The notes: a model not told the origin generated them from the sequence alone. Positions 50,476 to 61,070 are shown, numbered from the stretch's first letter. The stretch: DNA of 64,000 bases from Sipunculus nudus (GCA_026874595.1 CM049317.1:14562882-14626881); one strand, 5' to 3'. Translations and numbers: made by a program.

Positions 50476-51337
50476 AACACAGTTAGTGCGCTGTATAATC
50501 TGAAGTGTATCTTGTACCTATAAAGTCACTCTTATAATTCATTTAGATATGCTTACATCTTGATAAATTTACTGGATAATTAAATATTAGATATAAGTAT
50601 TAAATCTATAAGAGCGAAATCTCTCTGATACATATAAATACACAGTCATGATGAGCTTGTATACTGTATTCACTCTATACACAATGAAATCTATAACAAA
50701 CTATAATTTAATGTATTTCTCTCTGTGCTAGCGGTTGCCAGGCAGGAGGCAAAATTCTCAAGTCTGTGTTAATGCTCATAACTAAAATATTAGTTTGCTT
50801 GCTTGATTGTCAACTCTTCCTCCCACTTAGAATATAAAGTTAAACGGCGTAAATGCCTAATTATAAAACTAAGATTATAGTAAGTAGTCGCGGAGCGACT
50901 GCAACTGACGCTATTTGTAACTACAGAAAGGGCAAGACATTTATGAATATCTTATCACTATACTGCCTGAAGACAATCACACACTCTTAGTCTCCATATC
51001 TGCCTTAAATACCAATAACAAAGAGAACAATAAACGGGACAACCATCCAAAATGGACATTTTCCCTCGACTGATCGAGGGCGTTTCTTTCCCCTAGCTGG
51101 CTGCTCAGAACGAATTAGAAAAGTGTTGTTTTATCCATATTATTTCCAAGTTTATCAAATCAGATAATGAATGTATGACATTTTAAAGTTTTTAAGGTCG
51201 ATTTACAATATCCTTAAATATCAGATACATGTATATATATATACGGTAAGTTATAACTTTTGAATAGGTTTTTGGACATCGGAGTTCAGTGTTATGTTTA
51301 CTGCCGATAGTTGCACGTCACCATATACATATTCTGT
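50476..51337. other. Intergenic AT-rich sequence
   Basis: No gene, RNA or element boundary recognised. Confidence 0.5.
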
Positions 51338-51349
51338 GATATATATATA

Positions 51350-51388
<39 letters not shown>
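51338..51388. repeat. (TA)n with internal A-run
   Basis: AT dinucleotides interrupted by about ten A; borders the inverted-repeat element at 51421. Confidence 0.95.
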
Positions 51389-51393
<5 letters not shown>

Positions 51394-51420
51394 CGTGTAG
51401 CCGTGTTAGTCCCTCAGTGT

Positions 51421-51865
51421 ATAGACAACAGAATGAAGACGCCTTCGTGTTGACTAACTGTTTAATTGAACCACGAGCTTTCGAAGCTTATAGCACAACC
51501 AGATCGCCACCACATTAGTCGTCAATCATCATCAACATTGAGCGGATGAGCATAATGAACTTTAAACCTTTATTGTGTCAGAGGACATGAACTCAACATA
51601 ACCCGGACACTCATAACCTAGCATTATGGGTAAATAACAATGACACACTCGGAACCTGGGTCAACATGATACAAATTCAGAGTAGCCAATCACAGATCCA
51701 TTACACTATACCATGCATTATGGTCATTAGAAATTGTTTATCTAACATATATATACAGCCGATTTCTATACCTTTCCACTTGACACCTGATGAAGAAGCT
51801 ATAAGCTTCGAAAGCTCGTGGTTGAATTAAACAGTTAGTCAACACTAAGGCGTCTTCATTCTGTT

Positions 51866-51871
<6 letters not shown>
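51421..51871. mobile_element. Inverted-repeat element between (TA)n tracts
   Basis: Arms of about 74 bp (51421-51494 and 51798-51871) are near-perfect inverted copies: CAGAATGAAGACGCC on the left, GGCGTCTTCATTCTG on the right, with CGAGCTTTCGAAGCTTATAG in the left arm. Both sides abut (TA)n tracts. The right arm carries a CTGATGA - stem - GAAA arrangement (see findings). The terminal style suggests a remnant of a Penelope-like element or a MITE. Confidence 0.65.

Positions 51872-51932
<61 letters not shown>
51870..51932. repeat. (TA)n microsatellite
   Basis: Uninterrupted AT dinucleotides on the right border of the inverted-repeat element. Confidence 0.97.
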
Positions 51933-51938
<6 letters not shown>

Positions 51939-52335
51939 AAACTGCTGACTAAGGTCCCCCGCTTCTGTCACCATATGTATGCGGCGGCCCGCGGGTTCAC
52001 TAACGCCATACTACTGTCATAGTAATTTGATATCTTTTCTTTGTCAAGATAATCAAAAAGCTAAGTTGATTCTTTTCGGGACAAAGCTTTTCGTATGAAT
52101 AATTGAGATGTTTTATGGCATGAGAATTTTTTAAAAAATCTGGACCCTTTCTTTCTTCCATGCAAACCAGCCGCGAATATACATAATTATATACACACAA
52201 ATGTGAAGTCTTTGTTCCACTATATTTGTGCTTATATCTTAGTAAATATGAGCGATCTGTTTCTCTGAAAATGGTTAATATATGAAAGCATGGGCACTTG
52301 CAGCCCAGTAAGTATAATAATTGACTTTAATATAC

Positions 52336-52340
<5 letters not shown>

Positions 52341-52394
<54 letters not shown>
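52341..52394. repeat. (TA)n microsatellite
   Basis: AT dinucleotides directly left of the Tigger-like element. Confidence 0.95.
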
Positions 52395-53709
52395 CAGTGA
52401 AACCTGTCTAAAGCGGACAGTCAAGGGACTCAATCATTTTGTCCTAAATAGTGAGGTGTCCTTATTAGGCAGGTTGACCTTGGTTGATAACTGAGTGATT
52501 ATAAATAAAGACAACGAACAGCTGCAAGAACGTATTTATTGTATTATATCAGATTTCATGTATATGTACAACATATTCATGCACACATCATGCATTCAAT
52601 ATTCATATACAAACTGTGATTATTTTTACTTATCTCAAGTAGTGAACAATATAAGGAGAAAAGTCGATGAAGACATCAGTAAAAACAATGTTCATATACT
52701 CGCTTACACTCTTTATCGCTGAATCACATAGTCGAATAAGCTTTACATTCTCAGATAGCATAAGCTCCCGCCTTAGAGTACGTGCGGTGCCACCTGGTGG
52801 CATTGCCTAGTTAATATATGGCCTCTCCTAGTTCAGCTGTCGATATGCAATAATTTCAAAGATAATGACGACGTTAATAATGCGAAGATTTTAATGGCTA
52901 CGAACCTGGGAACATTCGTTTTTATTGGTGAATGTAGCTTTAGCCTAAAATAAACTTTCTTTAATGGTGGTTGTTTGGTTTGATTTGCTTTAATGTTGAA
53001 GGCACCCGAGATAAAAAAAAAAACGAACCCCGAGGAGCTTGTGCACGGCGGCACGGTTCAAACAGCTTAGGAGCGAGCAGATGTTTGACACTGAGCAGAT
53101 CAGTTTGAGATATAATGAACAAACCGATAAATTAAAATCATACAGCCTGCTATAACAAAGTGGTTAATTTTACAGTTAGATGTTGCGTGGTGAGATCAAG
53201 GACGCATGGGAAATCGGTAACCGTTTAATCAATCTATTGACCCCGCAGTCGAGCGAAAAATATGCAGCTTCGCAACGTCTGAATGATCAACCGTGGAATA
53301 AAGTGACACGATGTTTAACGCTTAATATTTGCTGTGTTTAACTTATGAGCACATCACACCGTGACATGAGCACGGACACGCATTAAGGTAACAACTGGGG
53401 ATTGCATAATCCTTTGTGTTCCAGTCCCGGGTACAGCAACAGTACCGGTGGTCTTTGAATTTGCCCAGGGCGAGTGATCAGTGCCCGCCGGAGGTGGCGT
53501 ATCGTGTCCGCATTTGTCAGGTTCATTTACTTTTAGAATGTTGGTTAGAGTTGAAATCTGCTGTCCGTTGTCCGCAGTAGTGAGGTGTCCGCCTTACAGA
53601 GGCTCCGCTTATACATAACAAATTGGGAATTTTGAAGGGACTTAACTATCTTGTCCGTTATAGCCAGTTGTCCGCCTTAGTGAGGTGTCCGTTAGACAAG
53701 TTTTCATTG
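52395..53709. mobile_element. Tigger/pogo-like non-autonomous element in a (TA)n context
   Basis: The left end CAGTGAAACCTGTCTAAAGC at 52395 is preceded by TA. The right end on the - strand, CAATGAAAACTTGTCTAACG from 53709, is followed by TA. Subterminal GTGAGGTGTCC words occur at both ends. It is flanked on both sides by (TA)n tracts at 52341-52394 and 53712-53765. No transposase frame. Confidence 0.65.

Positions 53710-53711
<2 letters not shown>

Positions 53712-53765
<54 letters not shown>
53712..53765. repeat. (TA)n microsatellite
   Basis: AT dinucleotides directly right of the Tigger-like element. Confidence 0.97.
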
Positions 53766-53769
<4 letters not shown>

Positions 53770-55554
53770 TTATAAACATTTGCTACCTTATCCTGAGTGC
53801 TAAACCAGTAAATGTATTCCTTGCCAGTAAATTGTGTGCATGCAGAAAGAAATATGCAAAAGTCATGTAATTGCACTTGTGATTGATAAAAATTAAAACA
53901 ACCAGATCTGTAGTATGCTCGAGTCGATTGTTCTTATCTGTTTATAAACTGTTGCCTCTGTAGTTTTTATTGCATATAATTCATTTTCGTTTGCATAATT
54001 GATTGGCACATACACTTGTAACAACTGTACTTAAAAAGCCGTATTTCCATATGAGCGTATATGCGTGAACTGGCAGAAGTATCCATAGTGATTCAGTGGA
54101 TCTAATAGGTTTTCCTAAAAATAAAGGATCCCGAGGTGAGGTCCTTTGCCATGAATCGCCGAGTTCACGCATATACGCACGCATGCATGGTTCACTGGAA
54201 GACATGGAAACACAACGGATACAAAATCATACGAGTGATTGTTTTTTTATGCATATAAACATACACACACACTCTACAAAATTTACTTATGGCTATAACT
54301 ATCAAGCTACTGGGTGGTGAGTATACCCATTGCTACACTGAAAATAAGCAAGCTAAATCTGAACACTCTGGTAAGTCTAATAATGGTGAGCCCATCAATT
54401 TGAACCTGAACTGGTAGCGAAATGTTATCCTTGCTCACTACTCCAGTGTGCACAGTTCACCACATACTGATGGCCCCACCATGCACAACAAAAACTATCT
54501 TATAAAATGGAAGTGGTGTAATGTTGTGATCACTGAAGCGTGAGTTGCAGTGTGATATATGGCCATTTAAAAGTAATGCAAAGAAAATGAGGCTGAAAAA
54601 GTCTGGATACTCAGGCAATCCCCCCCCCCCGAAATCATTGAAATTATTATATATTATCACATTATTATATAGTTACATCAGATCCATAAAAAATATAAGA
54701 CTATTGAACCGAATTAACTATACCAAAACCGTTTGTGTCCCTAATGTGTCTGTCAACGTAACTAAAGAGTTTAAAATTATTTTTAGTAGTCAAGGAGTAG
54801 CTGCTCCTAAGAAAAGTACTAATTTTAGATACAAACTTCATATGACCAGGTTGATAATATAATATCAATATAATAGTTGATAATGATTTTGCTACATAGG
54901 TAAAAGCACATCATAACAAAAAAAAAACATTTGATTGAAATCTTATTAAAAATTTTGATGCAAGTGTCACATGATAATAAAAATTGTTTTGCAAAACATA
55001 AAATCAGATAATACAATATGACACTTTATTTAACTCTATTTTGTTTTATTTTAATTTCTTGAAAAAAAAAATCAGAATATTTTCTCAGAAAATGAAAATA
55101 ACATTTTTGATTTAGAAGGATAAACATGCTTGAGAAACCTGTTTTTTCCCCTAATAAAGTTTTTCCTAATAATCATGGCCGCTTAAATCCATTACTGTTT
55201 GCAGGGATCATCAAATGAACCAAAAGATCTGCAGGTGAAAGTGAACCGACATCCGGGATCAGACTTCCGGGTTTTGGTCGATCTCATCCCTGTAAAGACA
55301 GACTACCGATCATTAACAAGTGGCTTACTGGTCCTGATGCTCTGCATAAGAAGTGATGATTTTAAATTTAAAAAAAACATTCGATTTTCATACACATCAT
55401 TCATAGAAGGCATGGGCCCTAAGTACGCTGGTAAAAAGAATACGAATAAAAGTATATAGTTCGTGGAGTTGGTGCCCCGGCCTTGTCTTTATTAATTGTA
55501 AAGATAGTTGAAACACTAAATGCTCAATTTGGCCACAACTGGAATACAAGAAGA
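53766..55554. other. Intergenic sequence
   Basis: Contains a poly-C tract at about 54620. A frame at 55205-55459 follows an acceptor-like tttgcag and has a balanced start (SSNEPKDLQVKVNRHPG) but degenerates and matches no family known to me. Confidence 0.4.
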
Positions 55555-56185
55555 AAATAAGGCCTACAGGCCTAATGCGAACCTGTGCAAAATTTGGGAA
55601 TATGAATAGAGGTTTATTTTTACAATTTAATATTGATCCCTGTTATGTCCTGCATATCTACCTTAGTCATAGCCCATAAGAATGAACTCCTCAATTGCTT
55701 ATTTACAGTGACTTGCGCAATGTTGAGTCCATAGATTGCACCTGCTGTTAATTGTGATTATAACACTCCATACACAACTGTGAGATTTAACATATATCCA
55801 ATGATTAATGTTCAGTAAAACTATGTGTATTGTATATTTGACCACTAGAAAACATTACTGTTCTGTTCTCAGCCCTATTATGCACCAAGGAAGTTAAAAT
55901 ATGAACATAATAGTGCACAGGCCTAAAGCCTTATACAAGACTGCCACCAAATGCAAGATGTCTACCGGGGCTGTTAATGCTTCAATTCTCTCTGGACAAA
56001 TAATATCAGTTATTGATGTTACAGGTGCTTCATGCTTTCCAGAATTTTTTTTTTATTACAGGAATTCGACATACAACATTGTGAACATTGGTTTATTAAA
56101 ACCATAGGAAATATTTTTATTAAATTTCCTTTCTAAGAGTAACAGATCGTATCGTGCTATAACCCCAGTTAGCCCTTTGGTGGGC

Positions 56186-56224
56186 CGGCGACGCAACAAA
56201 AACCTGAAACCTGTTGCGTCGCCG
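56186..56224. other. Perfect 13 bp CG-rich hairpin
   Basis: CGGCGACGCAACA (56186-56198) and TGTTGCGTCGCCG (56212-56224) form a perfect stem with a 13-base loop. It lies inside the segment that interrupts the reverse copy of 42263-42415. Confidence 0.75.
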
Positions 56225-56303
56225 TCGGCGGCTACCTTAGTCATTATGATTTCAGCAAAATGGACTTTTCAGACCTGTAAGATTCGGACTAGGACATTTT
56301 AAA

Positions 56304-57375
56304 ACTAGAATACGGGTAGCCGACAAGCGACTTACGTGTATCCGCCGAAATCAGAGTGGGTCGGGTGAAGTGAGGCATGGATTGAGTCGCAATTAAGTGG
56401 AAATAGAGTGAGGTGTGTTGCATATTAGCATGGATGTCTGCAGCCAAAATGTGTATGTAGGTTGCGCCACCTATCACAAAATTAAGAAAGCTGTCCAAGT
56501 TGTATACATATGCAAACTTTTAGGCAGATAGGTCAAACCACTACTTGTATATGAGTGATTTTATCCCACAGCAGACAAACAGAAGGATGCTGTGCAAAGA
56601 TGGTGACAGGTGGAACCACCAATCTTGTATATGATAAAGAAGTATGTGAAATCTATACACATGCAAAATAACAGGGGGATATATCAAACAAGTCCTGAGA
56701 TATAAGCCTGAAGACGCAGCATAAACATAAATGTAGGTGATGCCAACTGCCACAAAATCCAGAAAGCTATCCAAGAAGTATAGACCTGCAAAACTTTAGG
56801 CATATATGTCAAACCACTGCCGAGATATGAGTGATTTTATCCCACGGCAGACAAACAGACGGACGCTGTGCAAATATGGTTGCAGGAGGCGCCACCAGTT
56901 TTGTGTATGGGGAAAAGCTATGTGAGATCTATACACATGCAAAATTTTGGCCCAATCGCCAGACAGTTCCCAAAATATGAGCTTGGATGTCTGCAGCGTT
57001 AACGTGGATGTAGGTGGCACCACCTGTCCTAAAATCAAGAAAGCTATCCAGGATGTAGACACATGGAAAATTTCAGGTGGATAAGTCCAACCAATGCAGA
57101 GATACGAGTGATTTTATCCAAAGGCAGATGAATAGATGGACGCTGTGCAAAAATGGTTGCAGGTGGCGGCACCATTTTTAGTGTGTTATTAAGCTATCCA
57201 ACGGCTACATTTGTTCAAAATTATTAGCCTGATTGGTCAAATGGTTCCCGAGATATGTGGGTTTATGTATGGAAACAGACGCACAATGGAAGCTGAGAGT
57301 AAAGGTCAGAGGTCAACCAAAAATGAGGGCGCAGCAGTTTACATGTGACCCGATCATAATCCTGAATTTCAAATA
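56304..57375 (-). mobile_element. Helitron-like element, family A, reverse 5'-truncated copy
   Basis: On the - strand it ends GTCGGCTACCCGTATT and CTAGT (complement of 56304-56308). The body has four diverged units in which most palindromes carry substitutions. The far end includes the AGGTCAGAGGTCA site (57303-57315) and sequence matching 41461-41520, then stops without the terminal hairpin. Confidence 0.7.
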
Positions 57376-57461
57376 AGCTCACAGATGCGCTAAAAATGCA
57401 AACCAAGTTTTTTCAGACAGTTAAAAGATAAAGTTCCAATAGTTCTAATCTTGGCATTCTG

Positions 57462-57526
57462 CGTCTAGACGATGTGTCTACACGTCTAGACGCTGTGTCT
57501 AAACGTCTAGACACATTGTCTAGACA
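57462..57526. repeat. 21 bp array of CGTCTAGACG palindromes
   Basis: CGTCTAGACG at 57462 and 57483, CGTCTAGACA at 57504, and TGTCTAGACA at 57517. The first three are exactly 21 bases apart, with GTGTCTA linkers. Confidence 0.8.
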
Positions 57527-57837
57527 CCAGACAGAGCCAGGTCAGTTGCCATGGTGATGTCTGGACCCCACCTGCTTATACTGAGTGACCTCTTGACTTG
57601 GCTGCTGAAACTCAAATCTGTCAAATCAGAGAGCCTTTTTCAATTGGCTACACTACTTTTTAAAAGCTGCATTTATCCAATCTATTCTTATAAAACTGGC
57701 AGAACCCTACCACAGAATAATTCTGGTTTAAGTTTAAGTCTAAGTTTAAACCAATCAGCTTAACACTTTCATCATAAAACAATGTATAAGCTAGAAGAGT
57801 CTAAAATTGCATTTTCGCTTGTTAAAAAAAAACAGAT

Positions 57838-58316
57838 CAATGTAGGTGGCACCACCAATAACTCAATTATCAAAAGAAATATGACAAACATTGGCATAAG
57901 ATTTGGTGATGATAGCTCTAGCCGTTTCTGAGACTGAAATTTAAGTGTGTTTTTTGGACAGATGACTAAGTTCAATCCCCTGTAACTCGGCCAAAAATCT
58001 CCGAACTGGAACCATTCGAACAAACTTGAGAGAGATTGTTCCATGGATCATTTCTGTGAAATATGGGACAATTTGGCTGGACAGTTTCAGAGAGGAAGAA
58101 AAGCTATTTTAGCTTTTTCCCTATAAAATCTAAGAAAACGCTGTTAGAAAAAAATAAACAATATCCTATAGAGTTTTCAGATGACTGATTATTTGCAAAA
58201 AAATTGGTGATGCTAGCCCCTGCCGTTTTGGATTTAGCTATGGTTAACGTACAGACGACGCACGACGCAACAACGGACGACGCCGCACCATCACATAAGC
58301 TCACAGGTTCGCTTAA
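57838..58316 (-). repeat. GCGAACCTGTGAGCTTATG-headed repeat, reverse copy
   Basis: Read on the - strand it begins TTAAGCGAACCTGTGAGCTT and continues through the GGTGCGGCGTCGTC block and one unit that matches 36455-36930. It stops in the region equivalent to the 36913 palindrome (here GGTGGCACCACC). Confidence 0.65.
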
Positions 58317-58417
58317 AATGTAGGTGTAACATGTAGTACAACGGGTAAAGTCATTGAAACGACTAGAAGACGTTTAAAGGGAGAGAGAACCAGCCAGACA
58401 AAGCATATTATTTAAAC

Positions 58418-58436
58418 ATATATATACATACATATG

Positions 58437-58500
<64 letters not shown>
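58418..58500. repeat. (TA)n microsatellite, imperfect left part
   Basis: AT dinucleotides just downstream (on the - strand) of the probable transmembrane exon. Confidence 0.95.
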
Positions 58501-58503
<3 letters not shown>

Positions 58504-58561
58504 GGTAACCCGTTCAGACAAGATTGTCTTACATTTCTGTGTCCTCATTTCTTCGTCCTTC

Positions 58562-58645
58562 TTATCCTCTGATCACGCACACCACAATAATGACGAATGT
58601 GACGAGGAGGAAGAAAGCCAGGATAAGCCCGAAAGGAATAATCAC
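58562..58645 (-). CDS. Probable last exon of the CTLD gene: transmembrane helix and short tail
   Basis: On the - strand the frame from 58645 encodes VIIPFGLILAFFLLVTFV followed by IIVVCVIRG and TAA at 58564-58562. This is an almost ideal single membrane-spanning helix with a stop-transfer Arg and a very short cytoplasmic end. A splice acceptor (cctattgag) lies directly before it. The phase is 0, whereas the CTLD 2 exon ends in phase 1, so either a small linker exon in 58646-59070 was missed or the acceptor differs. Inference: it anchors the lectin-like protein in the plasma membrane. Confidence 0.45.
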   Translation of the reverse strand: MIIPFGLILAFFLLVTFVIIVVCVIRG

Positions 58646-58850
58646 CTCAATAGGCCACGATGGGAAGGTCACACAATGTATTGACATACAATATTATCAG
58701 ATAAATGTATCCATTTATGCGTTAGCAACTTGACTTTGCTTGCATGTTCCAAACAGCCCTTTTCTCCAATATGGTCTTTGATATTTTTTTAACAGTGGCT
58801 TCATTTATATAACTTATTATATACATATACTGCCATCTGTAGAACAAATC

Positions 58851-58857
<7 letters not shown>

Positions 58858-58904
<47 letters not shown>
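58858..58904. repeat. (TA)n microsatellite
   Basis: AT dinucleotides in the last intron of the CTLD gene. Confidence 0.95.
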
Positions 58905-58908
<4 letters not shown>

Positions 58909-58956
58909 TTGCCTTTTAGTTAATACAATAGTGTTGTTACAGGGGCCATTGTTATG

Positions 58957-58959
<3 letters not shown>

Positions 58960-59004
<45 letters not shown>
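58960..59004. repeat. (TA)n microsatellite
   Basis: AT dinucleotides 67 bases downstream of the CTLD 2 second-half exon. Confidence 0.95.
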
Positions 59005-59006
<2 letters not shown>

Positions 59007-59070
59007 GTGTGTAAGTGTCTGTTTAAAGATACAGTCACATTAATAGCTAGACATAAAAAACAATACTGAC

Positions 59071-59235
59071 CTTGGACAACAAAGTAGGAATTTATTTCCG
59101 AGCAGTTAGCCGTCATCAGTTGGAGACTTTGATTAGCAAGTTTCAAAACCAAGCAACGGAAATCGAAATGATGAAAATCTGGTTCTTGCGGTCCCCATAC
59201 AAAGGAATTGTTCACATTTTTGCCGTTCAAATACA
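59071..59235 (-). CDS. C-type lectin-like membrane protein, exon for second half of CTLD 2
   Basis: The exon has 165 bases, phase 1 at both ends, after a good acceptor (cgcttttacag) with donor gtcagt. The 55 residues include FVWGPQEPDFHHFDFRCLVL and LMTANCSEINSYFVV. The W-G and the Cys of RCLVL and ANC fit the CTLD long-loop region. The final Cys, usually in a YxC motif, is Val here, and the WND calcium motif is absent, so calcium-dependent sugar binding is unlikely. Three N-glycosylation sequons (NNS, NQS, NCS) are visible. An unspliced frame would run into a (TA)n tract. Confidence 0.82.
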
Positions 59236-59600
59236 CTGTAAAAGCGAGTGAAATGAAGAATAAAGAAGAAGAAAAACTTGTGTTACTTTGGGCATCCCAC
59301 AATTAATGTCTTAATACAAATAAAGCCATTCAATATATTGAATAAAACTATTACCACCCTTTTGCCAAAGTATGAGAAATTTACGAGTAATATCAATGGT
59401 GCGATATTTGTACATTTAAGGCAAAATTTCACTGGAATTCTCCGTTAACGTTTAAAAGATATACACCAATTAATATGTATTACATACGCTGTCGGCAATC
59501 ATAGAAAGTATAAACATACAAGCAAATGCACAGTCTTCATCATCATATAACATTGTCTACTTCTTGTGTCGTTAATACCCATGTACAAACAAGTATATAC

Positions 59601-59831
59601 CAATATCAATCTTTCTGGTTCCAACCCAAGCCCTATAGGTGTCGCTGAAGGCATTACCCAACTGAGACGTCAGCTGATCTTCAGAAAGTGATGGTGTCAC
59701 TGTCGCCAGTCTTCCACCCCTGTCCTGACAACGGTACCTGGCTTCGAAGTAGTTACAAGGCTCTTGGAACAGGCAAAACTTCTCTTTTCCCATATTGGTG
59801 CAGACCCCTGTCGAGTCATCCATGTAAGACC
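59601..59831 (-). CDS. C-type lectin-like membrane protein, exon for first half of CTLD 2
   Basis: The exon has 231 bases on the - strand, phase 1 at both ends (acceptor gttaag, donor gtatat). It encodes 77 residues with the CTLD N-terminal pattern: a first Cys pair (VCTNMGKEKFC), then CNYFEARYRCQDRGGRLATV, a Leu-rich helix, and AWVGTRK, equivalent to the WIGL-type strand. The acceptor lacks a long pyrimidine tract but preserves the frame. CTLDs are extracellular, disulfide-bonded folds that bind sugars or proteins; this one is probably displayed on the cell surface (see the exon at 58562). Confidence 0.82.
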
Positions 59832-60950
59832 CTTAACAAATGAAAATGTTCAAGATTCCCCTTGCCAGTGCTGCCACCTTGAGGGGTTTATTATATTAAA
59901 CAATCATTCTCTCCCAGCAAAATAAAAAAAATATGGCCGTGTTATTTATTGATATGTAGGAGTCTATGTGTTGTAATTCCACAGAGAAATGAGGGATCAG
60001 AGGTAATTAAGCGCTTAGAACAAAATCATCTTACTTTATTTAAAGCAATTCCATGGGCTAAACGATGTTTTAACATCAAAAGCAATGCTACAAGCCATGA
60101 TACATTATTTGTTCTACCGCATGGTATTTAATTTAACAAAAATGGCTGCATGCGGTTTCACCAAAATGGAAAGAGCATGATATAATTTTAACTGAGATTT
60201 AAGAGTAAACAAAGGCCATGTTACTTTCATAAAAATCAATCTCTTCTGCAACAAAAAATATGTTGCATCATCGATTGTAAAGAAAACCGTCAAAAAAACG
60301 TTGTGTAAAGAGCACATTTTATCGGCATCTTACGCCCGATGCATTTCAGTGCATGCCTCACAGCCCTCTGATGTCAAAACCAGATACCAGTAGCCATAAT
60401 TTATTGATGTGGTATTAGCCACCTAATCTGTTAGCGTATGCAGAGAGAGATAGGGGGGGGGGGGGGTAAAATATGCAAACAATGTCTTTCCGCTTTTTCA
60501 ATCTGTCAGAAAATACTGATGTTCTCATAGATGTTACATTAAGTGTGAAAACACCTCTTACTCACCTCTTACTCACCTCTTACTCATTTGTATTTGATTG
60601 CTCTAAGATATATAGCTCATCATGGTATAAAGCTAAAGTTTATGCATATTTTCTGACTGATTTTGAAAAAAAATCTAAACTATTATATTGTCTAGCTGTA
60701 ATTAAGTCACCACACGTTACGCCAAGTAGCGCTTACAACATACAGACATGTATAGGCCTACAATACAAACGCCAAGTTTACTTAAATTTATGCATAATTT
60801 ATTAAAAAAGCTGTCCCAAATGCATACTCTGTATCACTATGTGAACTTTACAATGTGGTGGAACCACATATATATGAGGGTCTGCTTGTTAAGGGTTATG
60901 CTGCTGCAACGGTATTATTTATAAATGGCATTATTAATCATGCAGATTAC
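59832..60950 (-). other. Intron of the CTLD gene
   Basis: Separates the CTLD 1 and CTLD 2 exons. Contains a poly-G tract at about 60452-60466 and three copies of an 11 bp CACCTCTTACT repeat at 60552-60586. No frame of note. Confidence 0.6.
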
Positions 60951-61070
60951 CTGAGAACAAACAAATGTAAGGAAGCTGCTTGGCACAGCTGTGGTCATCT
61001 ATCCGTTCATCCCACAATATGCCACACAACTGATCACTTATCTTGAAATCTTTGTTGGGTGTAGGATCAC
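60951..61070 (-). CDS. C-type lectin-like membrane protein, exon ending CTLD 1
   Basis: On the - strand, acceptor cgcag is followed by 120 bases and donor gtaatc (phase 1 at both ends). The product contains CGILWDERIDDHSCAKQLPYICL, shown here as CGILWDERIDD then HSCAKQLPYICL, which is the C-terminal third of a C-type lectin-like domain: paired cysteines, an internal W-D, and the closing YIC. It joins in frame to the next exon, 59601-59831, which opens a second CTLD. Exons encoding the N-terminal half of this domain and any signal peptide were not found to the right. Multi-CTLD receptors of this kind, often with lost sugar specificity, are abundant in molluscs. Confidence 0.75.

Noticed and set aside
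55199-55459. Frame after an acceptor-like tttgcag
   Set aside because: The start looks exon-like but the second half is low-complexity, no donor or family match is evident, and a single ORF is not enough.
58645-59071. Small linker exon after tgatttgttctacag near 58840 (- strand)
   Set aside because: The acceptor is good, but the frame stops after six codons and no donor restores phase 0.
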